Shown here: piece by piece, positions 10,501 through 22,500 of the stretch
Layout of the letters: each line of letters begins with the position of its first letter
How positions within the stretch are numbered: the stretch's first letter is position 1
Assembly (NCBI GenBank): GCA_003342895.1
Contig: PTFA01000366.1
Coordinates: forward strand, 124,001-188,000
Source: Casuarius casuarius
Taxonomy: Eukaryota; Chordata; Aves; Casuariiformes; Casuariidae
Reading direction: 5' to 3'
Length of the DNA: 64,000 nucleotides
Notes under the pieces: generated by a model
Seen by the model: the letters and a program-made list of their open reading frames with translations, nothing else
Told to the model about the DNA's origin: nothing
Database searches by the model: none
Made by a program: the position numbers and the translations under genes

Positions 10501-13500
10501 TGATTCCATTTAATTCCTCCATGTGTCCTCTCCCTGTCTATGACTACTAATTGCCTTTACTGACTAAAAAGCATCTACCCTTCTACCAAGGGAATTTCTC
10601 CCCTTAGAGAAAGGGATCTGCAGTGTGCACATTCCAGGGAACTAGTACCAACCCCTCTCTTGCCTCTGAGAAAGGAGTAACTGCGTATCAACAACAGTTG
10701 CTGACGCTGCAGTGTGCTAGTGCAGAAAATGGGACAAAAGGAAGATCAATACTTTTGTATTATAATAAGCAGCTGAAGCAGCAAGAAGAGGTAAATGGAG
10801 TGCCAAATGGGGACACAGTGCTGACTGTTGCTGCCACTTGCAAAGAAAAGCTGAATGTCCAGGGAAATCTTTCAAAGGGGGTGAGGAGGAAGATAAAGAG
10901 GAATGGGAAATTAAAGGCAGGGGAGGAGTGCAGCCCCAGGTGCCAAAATACCTTGCTGGAGTTCTGACAGTGAATTTCACAATAGTACTCTGTTTGTGCA
11001 TGGCAGCGTGGGATTTGTCAATCTGAGCATGTAATAAGGCACAGCTTTTCTTCCAGGTCTTAAAATCTTGCACTAATTAAGGGTGCTTAAACCTCCCATC
11101 TTCATCCCTTAACAGATTTTATGGAAACAGAATGGCAGCAACCTTCTTACCTGTACTGGACCTTGCTCCCATAGGTGTGAGTATTCCCAATAACTTCTGC
11201 ATTTGGGACAGAAGGTGGTGGGCCACAGCTTAGCAGCTCACAGCTTGGGTACGGTTTCTTCCAGACACCTGTCTCAGCACAGGTCAGCTCTGGACTCCCC
11301 TGCATGACGAAACCTGTCATGCAGTTATAGATGATGGTGTTCTCATCTGCAGAGCTGCTCCCATTGATAAATGTGTTGGGGATCACAGGCGGGGAGCCAC
11401 AAGAAATCTGTCCACAGCGAGGAAACCCAGAACTCCACTTGCCCGCTGCCTCACAAGAGATTTCAGAAGGCCCTAGTAGTTTAAAGCCCTCCAGGCACTG
11501 AAACTGGGCACTTTTACCACAGCTGAAATCTTTACCAAGAATGACCCCATTCTGAATCTGTGGCACAGGGCACTCACAGGGACGGCAAGATGGAAGGCTT
11601 CCACTCCAGGAACCATTGGACAAACACTGCCGTAATGGATTACCATGGAGTTCATAACCAGGGAAGCACTCGTACTGGGCAAATTCCCCATAGGTAAAGC
11701 CTGAGCCATTCAGAAAGCCATGGGAGATGTCTTCAGGAGGTCCACAAATGACTGGATCACAACGTGGAGCTTCTGAATCCCAAGTACCGTCATTCTGACA
11801 GGTAAGTGTAGACACTCCTTGCAGGCTATATCCTTCATTGCAGTGATACTGCACTTTCTTCTTAAAGCCAAAATCCGAGCCACTGATTTTCCCGTTAAGG
11901 AGAGGCAGTGGCACAGGGCAGATCACAGCTTTGCAAACTGGAGTGATCCCACTCCAGCTTCCGTTTGCAAGGCAGACTCTACTTTTGTCCCCATCTAACA
12001 GGAAACCTTCTTTGCAGCTGTACTCCGTACGTCTCTGGAAGGTGTGTTCCTCTCCAGTCACTTGACCATTCTCTAAAACCGGTGGTGGGCTGCAGGAAAC
12101 AGGAATGCAAATCGGTTCACTGCCATCCCATTTCTGGTTCTCTTGGCACGTCCTCTGCGTGGGGCCATTTAACTGGTATCCAGGATCACACTCATAGTAG
12201 ATAACACTCCCGTAAGTGTAGTTTTCCCCTTTTATGTTTCCATTCATGAGCTGGGTGGGGGAGTTGCACGCTATCATCTTGCAGTACGGAGCAGTGTTAC
12301 TCCACTGCCGATCTGGCAAACACAGCCGTGTGTCGGAGCCAACAAGTGTGAACCCCGGCTTACAGGAGTATTGCACCACACTACCAAGTGTGTTCTCAGT
12401 AAAATGCAAAAAGCCATGCTCTGGAGGTGACAACAAGGTACACTCTATTGAAACACAGGCAGGGGCAGTGCCATTCCAGGCCCCATCTTCTTGGCAAGCT
12501 ATCACAGCATTTCCCAACAGCTCATAACCAGAGTAACACGTGTATAAAATGGTACTTCCAAACAAGAAACTGGTCAGCTGCATCGCACTGTTCCCCTTCA
12601 AAGAACTTTTGAAATCTTTCAAGTTGTCAGCTAGTAGTACGTGGGAAAGGGAGGGACTCTCTGTAACACTCTCCTGGTCGGAATGTCTTTCCCAGTGTCT
12701 CACCTGCACATACTCCCCAAAGTCAATGTGAGGAGGCAGGCCACAGTCTGTTGGGAGGCAGGTTGGAGTGGAGCTAGACCAGCCTGATTCTTCACAGGTC
12801 TGCATGGCGAGGCCAGAAAGCTGGAAGCCTGGTACACAGCTGTAAATAACCATGGCCCCATAGCTGTAATCTGCACCTTCCACAAAGCCATTCTCAATGG
12901 GCTGAGGGGGCTGGCAATTTATGGCTTTGCAGGAGGGAACCTCTGTATTCCACTGTCCTGTTTCGAGGCAACTCAGAGTTTCCTCCCCTTGGAGCTGGAA
13001 ACCTCTGTCACAGGAATACCTTACGGTCTGCCCATAATGGAAGTTTGTGTACGAGTATTTGCCATTGAGAATCTTCTTAGGTCTTGGGCATTCAATAGGT
13101 TTGCAAACCGGCCTTCCTCCTAGCCACTGCCCATCTTCTCCACAGAGGATAGTGGTGTTCCCCATGAGCTCAAACCCTGGCTTACATGTATAGAGGGCTG
13201 TGCTAAGGAAGGTGAGGCCCTGCACATCAACAATGCCATTCTGAATTTCTTCTGGCTGGGGGCACTCCACAGGAATACATTCTGGCAAAGGCAAGCTCCA
13301 TGACCCGTCAGCCTGGCATCTGATTGTAGACTCGCCCTTCAGTAAAAACCCATCCACGCAGATGTACCTCACTGTGCTACCAAAATGAAGGGATGAAGTC
13401 AAAGGGTCACCAAAGGGGATATATGGAGGTGCATGACACTGTACAACCTTGCAGAAAGGAAAGGAATCATTCCACTGTTGGGAGGGCAAGCATTTCAGCA

Positions 13501-16500
13501 CAGAGGAGCCATGCAAAACATAACCCTCCTTGCAGGAGAACTCTACAACACCCACTTGGTAAGTCACCTCCTTCAACACCAGCTGGTTTTCAGCCAAGGG
13601 TGGTTCTGGACATTTTGTTGGCACACACTTTGGGCTTTGCTTTTTGGTCCATTTCCCAGACTTCTGACATGTCCATGAGACATCTCCAATCAACTCATAG
13701 CCTTCATCACAGAAAAACTCAACTTTGGAGCCCATATCAAAGCTTTCTCCCTTGGCGTAGCCATGCTGGATGGGTGGAGGTTTTCCACAGCTGAGGGGAA
13801 CACACTGGGGAACTGATTCACTGTACCATTGCCGATTGGCTTGGCAGATAAATACTGAGCTCCCAACCAGCCGGTAGCCAGACTCGCACTGATAATTCAC
13901 CTGATTCTCAAAGAAGCGTCCAGTTGTTTCCTGTAAAACAGATAAGACAGGGATATGTCTGAAATGAAGATTCATTATTGGGGCAGTGCGAGGTTGATTT
14001 TACTACTTGTGTGTTCTCGGTCTAATTTCTAGCTGAAGGCAGCAAGGACTGTCTTCAAAGAAACAAACATACGTAATTGGAAATGACACAGCACATCTTG
14101 CCTCGAATGATGTACCCTGCTGAAACTGAGGGCACCACCAAAAGGAAACAGAAATGCAAAGTTTAAAAGGTAAGAGCTAGAAAATACTCCTCTCTATTCC
14201 CTTTTCTTCAACCTTGAGGCCAAAAGAACAGGAAGACAGAAAAGAAATGAGTCAGGAGAAGCTGACAGGAAATGGCTTATTGCTTTTATAACTCTTTAGG
14301 TTACAGGTGGACAGGTTAGCTTACAGGCTGGAGCCTTCAGGTGTACTACTGCTAAGAGACTTTTACAAGTGCCATACATGTAGCTGCAGGGTCTTGAACA
14401 GGCAGCTGAGGAACCTGCAGAAGTTGCAGGCTGAGCTGAGATTGAGGTATTAAAAAAGTACCTCTAACTGGAATACCTGGAGGAATGACCCTGCCCAGGG
14501 AAGATAACATAGAGTGATATACAATTACAGGATGTATTTGTGTGAGAATCTCAACACAAGCTGTTCCTATTAATGCTGGAAGCTTATGTAGGAACTGGGA
14601 TGCAAAAACCCTCATTTTTTAGTGAATGTAGAGTCCCTCCTGGCTAGATGTGTGGAAGGAGGGGAAGTTCAGAAGAAAAATTCTTAAAAAAATCAAAGTT
14701 AAATCATTACGATAGTGTTCTTGGATCTTCCTTACCACAACACTACTCTTATGCATCAAAACACAACACATTAAGCAGTTATAGCTTTTGGCTGCCACAA
14801 GAAGATCTTTACCTTCACATGTACTGCAACTTAATTTGACAGGGAAAGGACAAGTTCTGATTTCAGTAAAGAAGTGTGCTTGCATCCAAAGGAGAAAAAT
14901 TATCCCAAAACAATTCATCTATCTCAGATCAGATTCTTTTTTTTAGCAGTGAAAAGAGCATGGTTTGTGAGCAGACAATAGTACTTCATGTGTCTCCAAA
15001 TGGCAATGGGAAGTGACCCACAAACTGAACAAATGAAGAGTGAGACATCAAGGAAATCAATTGGTTGTCACAGGACACCTCTTGAGTCTCCTAACTGAAA
15101 ACCCACTTGCAGAGAGGATATCCCATCAAACTGCCCATATTTTTGAATCATATCAAGACACTTGATTCTGCTACAAATACACCCCATTTTCCTTTGCTTA
15201 TTTATTCCAGTCACATCCTTCCTCAATTTTAGCACGAAAGCAAGAAAGAAAATACAACAGTGGCAATTCTGAAGACCCATCCAATTTGCCACAGGATCAG
15301 GCAGCTGAGAAAACTCATTCTGTACCTTAATAAAGCCATTCTCAAGCTGGGGTGGTTCTCCACAGGACACTGGGTGGCATGTGGGCAAACTGCCACTCCA
15401 GTTGCCAGTGGCCTCACAGGTCCTCTTCTTCTCCCCCTTGATGTAGAACCCCTTGTTGCAGCTGTAAGCCACCACTGCTCCGAAGCTGTAGTTGGTCCCA
15501 CTGGCATAGCCATTGCCAATGTGGGGAGGTTCTCCGCAGCGAACGGGGATGCACTGGATACTCAAAGGAGAAGGATTCCACCGGCCACCTCGAAGGCACT
15601 CGATCTTGGCTGAAGTGTTCAGAACAAAGCCTTCCATACACTTGAAGCTCACGATGGAGCCGGCCGCAAACCTGGCTTTACTAATGGACTCCAGGATGCT
15701 GTAGGAGACGGTGGATGGCTTTTCACAGAAATCGGCTATGCAGTGTGGCATCTCCCTGCCCTCCGGAGGCACCCACTTCCCTTCTGCATTGCAAAGAAGC
15801 TGAGAGTTATCGGCCAGGCTGTAGCCATCTGAGCAGAAGTAGTAAGCTATATCACCAAAAAGGCGGTGGCCACTCTCTGGGGATGCATTTTCCACGTGCG
15901 GTGGTTCATCACAGGACACTGCCAGGCACTGCTGGTGGCTCATGCTCCACTCACCGCTGGCTAAGCACTCTACGGTTGCAGGGCCAACTAATGTGTAACT
16001 GTGGATAAGGAAACCACATAGTAAGTCAAAAAGACAAGCATTGTCAAACCCTACCCACTGTTTCCTGAAGTCCCCGTAGACCAAGCTTGCTAGTGCCCTG
16101 GAATATGGATGAATAAGATCCTTTACAAAATACGCTATCAAATTCAAGAGGCAAATCATAAAGTCTGCTTGTCCATCGATAAGGTATCCCAATGAGGGAG
16201 ATCCTAGAACACCCTGTGTATATTACTTCTCTCTGGACAGAGAGGCAGCTTGTCTGCCCATCTGATTACAATTCTTGAACTTGCATTTTGGTACAAACTT
16301 CTCTTCTACAACAAGCACAGGAATGCACTCTGATAGTCTATCTGCTCCTGAAAGAAATTACCCCACCCAGAATTTTTTCCTCTTTAGCAGATCTGAATGG
16401 AGAAGAAAAAGATGAAAAGTCCATATAGGTCATTTGGGTTCCTGTTCCAGGTATATCAATTTATTTTCACACTTGCAAACAATGACAAAATCCTTTGCTA

Positions 16501-19500
16501 GTTACCCAGAAATGCTGTTAATGGTAATGCAAATGGTAGTTTTGTAACAACTTCTTCCTAAAAATTCACTGTTAAGACTGCTGTAAAAGCACATGCTTTT
16601 AATACTCAATAGAAAAAAGAACCCCATAATCTTTAACAATGAAATTCTTCTACATGGTTATGGTTAGTGTAGCTGTATTTCTCTAACCTGTCTCTGGGAT
16701 GCACTGACAAGCATTACTGCATGCTGCTAATTGCCTCACATAAATCCCAGCTGTTTAAACGTGCAATGTGTTATCTGTGGCTTTATTTTTGCTTTGTTTT
16801 ACATTCTCTGTTGTGTGCTCCCACAGAAAGCAAAGAAACGATACGTACTGCAAAGTTCCCAGTGAGTATTTTTAGCTGTGGGCTGGAAACTGATTGTCAG
16901 TTTTTAATGGCAACATCTGTAAAAGTGCTTTGTCTTGTTTGCAGGATTTATTTCCAGAGCCTCATGACTGGACTGCAGAAAAAGAGCCTACTACATGCCA
17001 ATGTTTAACATGATCCACTCTGTTCATTGGCACACAGGCAGCAGTGGTCCTTGTTAAATGCTGTTACTCTACCACATTTAAAATGCTTGCACAGGGAAGA
17101 GAATCAGCATTTTGATTCTTAATACAGTCAAGAAAACACAATAAGGAGGATTTGTTTCAATTATATTTCAAATAACACTGTAAAGCCAGTTCATAAGAAA
17201 AATGCTGGCATATTCATGTACCTTTTTTCATCAAGAAGGAACATAAAATCCTCCAGTCATTTAGGGTATGACCTTGCAAAGCTCTGCATATCTGCTCTGC
17301 CTTTTGGGCAAAACAGCTTCAAGAAATTCAATGGGGCTGCTCACAGGCTGTAACGACAAGCATGTGCAGAAGTTCTTGCAGGATCAGAGCCAGCATTACA
17401 TTCGTGCTAGACATGACCAGAAGGGAACCGTTTCTCTGATGAAATTTAGTCTGTAAAGCTCACAAGCAATACAAAAACTACACTGAGTAGACAGAAATCA
17501 GAGATGAATAAAGCACCCCAATAAACAAGAAGTGATACTTTTAGAAAAGCAGAATTTACCACACCAGAACAGTTAGATCAGTCCTCATAACACACCAAAT
17601 ACCCCTGATATGGTGTGAAGAGAAATGGAGAATTCCTTATGATCAGGGCCTGAGTTTACCACATAAGTACTAGCTCTGTAGTACCTCCAAAGTAAAGGGA
17701 TTCCTATCGTACTGCTCTGTCATGTATTCAGCTACATGACTCCTCTCCACTCTTGTATTCCAGTGGATTCAGCTGGCTCGAAGCCGAGTACTTGAAGAAA
17801 TACCTGCTTGTGACCCATACTAACCTGCCAGCCCACAAAAACCATCCATCACCGTTAATTTCCAGAGAATTGAAAGAGAAATTGTAAAACTGAATCAGCG
17901 TGCAGTTATAAAGGACTCGTAAAGCAGCAAACGACACAGTTCTGCTGATAAGTCTGTGTGACCTGCACCAGTTTTACTTGTCCCAAGTATTACTCCAGCA
18001 GTGCTAGTCTACATACCCTTCCTTACACGTGTAAGAGACTGTGTTTCCAAAAGTGAAGTTACTTCCACTGATGACTGCATCTTTGATGGCAGGAGGGGCT
18101 CCACAAGAGACAATGCTGCAAGCTGGAGGTGTGCTGTTCCAGTTCCCTGAAGAGTCACAGACAAGTACCGAGGGTCCCTGAAGGCTGAGACACAAAGATC
18201 GTTATTAAGGCCAGCATTTCAGTCAGTGAGGAACAGAGAGCAAAAAGGAACCTTGCTCCTCACGGACCTCCTGGCCCCAGCGAAGCCAAGGGGCGTCACT
18301 TCAACAAAGACCATAGTCTTGCCCTCTGTTCATGAAAAAACACTGCTGATGCTATCACTGGAGCTGGTCTTCAGATTGTTTTGAAGAGAAAACTGACAGA
18401 ATTCATGTGAGGTCTGAACACACCATGCAAATGTACAGAACTTCTGCTGTAGTTTTGCCCATTTTGAGCTATAAGAGAAGGTCATGGGCTGCTTAAATAT
18501 TTATTTGAGCTTGAAGATTTATTTCTATGCCATCATCACCATGCTCATCTTGAAACAACTGAGACCTGATTTACTCAAAGACTCTAACGCTACCTTCACT
18601 CAGAGCACTGAAGGAAATTCTGCAGTTCAGGTTTGCTTACAGAAAGGCATTCAGTTCCTTCAGGAGAAAAAGGATTTTGCTTGATTGAATGGCCACATAC
18701 ATTTGGAGTTAATGATATTCTTTGGTCTCCTTAGCTAAGGAAACGCAGCAATGCATGGGTACAGAAGGTAGGACTTAGTCATCTAAAACAGGCATTGAAA
18801 CCCCGCTGAGATGCCCTAGGGCATCGCCCTGGCCTCCAGCAGCCGTGTCAGCTGGCTGTGGTCCCCAGTAGGTCCCATGTCATATCTACACAGGTGTCTC
18901 CAATTCCCTAGAAGTCAATCTTAATTGGTACTAGACACCCCTGTTTAGGCTTACTGAAATGCACTCCGGGGTTAAAGGAAGAGAACAACATTGACTTGTA
19001 GAGTCCTTACAGCCGAGGCATAGGCCCCCGTCAGAGCAGTGGGCTCTGCCCCTGTGCAGGAATATGGGTGAGGCAAAAAGCACATAAAAGTGCCTGCGGG
19101 AAGAGACCGAGTGCACCCTTAGGCCCAGACACAATGTGTAAGAGGGACGTGGTGTGGGAGGGCTTTCCCTTGAGTAGTGGCCAAAGGACAGAGGACTTCT
19201 CTGACAAACCTAGGCTAGACAGGTAAAGACTCACAACTGATGTGGTATTTATTGCCTGGATGTCCCGACTCCACAGTCAAAAAACTCACTCAAATCAGTA
19301 AAAGCACTTTTCACAGGGTACAGCTGAGCCCACACTTTGGCTCTGTGACCTAATGTTACACTGTGCTGCGGCTCAGGTACCCATTCATATTAGCATAATT
19401 AAAACATTCACCAGATGAGTACGCCTTATCTACCTGCCTGCGTCTGGAAAAGTGGGTGCCTGCAGCCGGAAAATGCAGAAGAAAATCAGACCTAAATAGG

Positions 19501-22500
19501 TCCATATAAGACCACTTATGTCACAGCACAGCTGCTAGAGGGATAAGCAGGTATCAAGGACAAGCAGTAGCTTATAATTAAAGTTAAATCCTTGCATATA
19601 GCATTCATGTATTCATTTTTAATTGCAGCCTGTTAAAAATGCGTTTACAACATAATTGATTTATGAATGGAAAACAGAAAAAAGCTTAAAATAAATAACT
19701 ATTATATAGTTTTCAAGAAGTACATGAATAACTTCCAGAAGGTTCTTTGACCAGCATGTTAAGGGCATTGTGAAACAACAATGAAAATAATTTTGCATGT
19801 GCACTAAAGATAATTAGGCATATGATAGTCATTAAAAATGAATGAGAGCTTTCAAACATAACGACAACCAATTTCTGAGTATTCAAAATACGTGTTTGAG
19901 CTTGATGGTAAAGTAAAAGCATTACGTATTATAAATATGGCAGATATTGGGTGACCTTGCAACTGCTCCAATTTGTATGCAATACAGAAAGTACCTCAAA
20001 CATTAAAAAGTCTTTTAAAATTTTATTTTACTATTTTATCTTTGTGAGTCATCATCCCAGCTTTGACTTTTGCAGACATAAGTTAGACATTCCAGCAAGT
20101 CGTTTTTTCAACAAGCAGGTTGCTTGCATGTGACTTAGGAATGTTCCTGCATTTACCTGTATCCACTGTCACAGGTGTATGATACAGAGGAAAGGTAGGT
20201 TGTGCCGGTGAGCATGTATTTTCCGTTGCTGACATCTTCTGGGCTACGACATGTCACTATTTCACAGGAGGGGGGAGGATGATTCCAAACGCCACTAGCA
20301 AGGCACAGAATTTCCTTTGCACCCACTAAGTTGTACCCATCATTGCATCTATGTCAGAAGAAAAGAAGTACTATCAAAAAGAGCCTTTTATTCACAACAT
20401 TGCCATCAGCCTCCCCTTTGCTTTCTATGTTCACACCTTGATACACCAACTTTCACTGTAGACCACAGAGAGTTAGGACTGGATTAAACATTCAACTCTG
20501 CTAGTTTTCAACAGTTTTATCCACATATCTTTCCATTATTTTTATCCCGCTTTGCTCCTCTCCCTCTGTTTATTTCAATCACTCTTTGAGTTCAGCCATA
20601 CTCTTTCTCATCTGTTGCCAGATTCTCAATGAATTATTAATGTAGCATCCCAAACATACTGAGTTCCTACCTGTACATCACCTTACTGCGGTATGTAAAA
20701 TTTGAGCCCAAAATGGCGCTGTTCTCTGGAATAACTGGACCACCACAGGATATAGCTTTAAAAGATGGGATCACAAGAGAAATTGATATAACACAAATTA
20801 AAGTGAAATGAAAAGCAGGATTGCTGTATTTTCACTAAATAGGTGTGGAGAGATCTAAAGCCCGTAGCAACACCGGGTTTTTGGCTAAGTTATAACTGAT
20901 TTAACATTTTTCGGCTCATGATCTGTCTTCAAACCTACTGAGAAGTTTGACTAACTGGAAAGATATAGGTGAGAGTGTTCCACAATCTACAGGCTTGACT
21001 GTCAGGAGGACTCCACATCCACCTCAAAATTACTTTGGTTTGTTCTTTCCCACCACTTCATTTTTCCCTGTTGCTTCACCTTATTAGTCATGGTTTTCTA
21101 AGGAAACAAGTTTCACAGTCAAGCTATGTATATGCACATGTTCCAGCCTGTCCTCTCTGGTTGCTTTTCCACTGAAACATAGTTAATGATCCTTAAGATA
21201 TTAAGCTCCCACAAGTTCCTTGAAAACAGGGGGCTGGGTGGAGAAGGAAGACACTTCTAATGCTTACTCTAATAAGGAAGGCAATGATATCATTCTTTGA
21301 GACTTTGGAGAATCTGCATAACAGAGTGACACTGTGAATATGGCAACTGTTGGAAAAGCTTCAACTGGTGCTTTCATCTCTTTAGACAACAGAGATTTCA
21401 ACACTGAGACCGAAGTCCCCTGGGCCATGGTTTCATTAGCTTCTCTGCTCTCTAAACTACTTCTCTCCCCTTTCCATCTCTCTAACAATGCACATTACAA
21501 TAAACCTTCTCCCCAAGAACAATACCTTCACAATATGGTATTGCGTGGCTCCACTCTCCAGACTCCAGGCATGTAAGTTTAGTCATTCCTGTCAGCTGAA
21601 ACCCTTCTTCACAGGAAAAAGTTACTTCACTGCCAACACTGTAAGTGTTCCCATATAAATGACCATTCTCTGGGTTTCCTGGATTATAGCATTTCACTGG
21701 TTCTGAGAGGGAAGAGAGACAACTGACTAATAGGATCACTAACTACCAGGTCTTATAAACCAGATGATGGAGACATCCTCAGGAATTTTGTGAAAAGTAA
21801 GGAGGCAGAACATGTGCAAAACACCCATAAGTAATCTCCAGGTTTGCCAGATTTCCTCCATTCTATATGCAACCGAGAGGCACTCAAGGATGATGCTACT
21901 AAGCTAATTTCAATGCAGAAGAGTTTGCATTCACAGTTTGAACACTCTGACTGTTTGCATTTATCGTCAGAGCAAACACATCTCTCAGTCATTTTTCCCT
22001 CTGTGAGGGACAGCCCAGTGCAAAACACCCAGCCTTGAGCTGGAAATCAGCTCAGTTGCTTTCTATCCCAACTTCTGCCACTGTCTTAGCATCTTCTGGC
22101 AAAGCTACCTTGCTTAATGTTTCCAAGCAATAGGCAGCTCAGCTCCTACTCAGATGCCTATATTCAGATATTTCTTCTTTTCATAGCTCTGCTCTGAGAA
22201 GTGACACATAAGTAGTGGCATGTGGCCTTCCCAGGTCTTAAGCACATGTGCTCCGTTCAGCAGAAAAATGTTTTTGCCTGTATCCTGTCTCCTAACTGCC
22301 ATCCCTACGTCCTAATGATAGTTTTGTCCATAGAGACAGGTGCGCTCTCAAGAAGCAAAAGGAGGCACTTCATCATGGCCTGGTTTAGGCCAAAATGATC
22401 TGGAGAAGAGGACATGCTTGCACTGTCCCTCCTTAGATATCCATCACTGGCAGCCATCCTCCACAGGGGCAGGCAGGATACTGGCCCATAAAGAGCCTAA

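Larger units (their letters stand above)
8439..11150 (-). other. SVEP1: SVEP1 introns around the CCP29/30 exon
   Basis: Two introns (8439-9625 and 9852-11150) flank the exon at 9626-9851. Apart from the 15-base direct repeat at 9058 I see no other feature. The long open frames near 10.1-11.1 kb on both strands show no domain. Confidence 0.6.

Noticed and set aside
13393..13794. Plus-strand open frame of 133 codons opposite the giant exon
   Set aside because: Antisense shadow of conserved CCP coding sequence.
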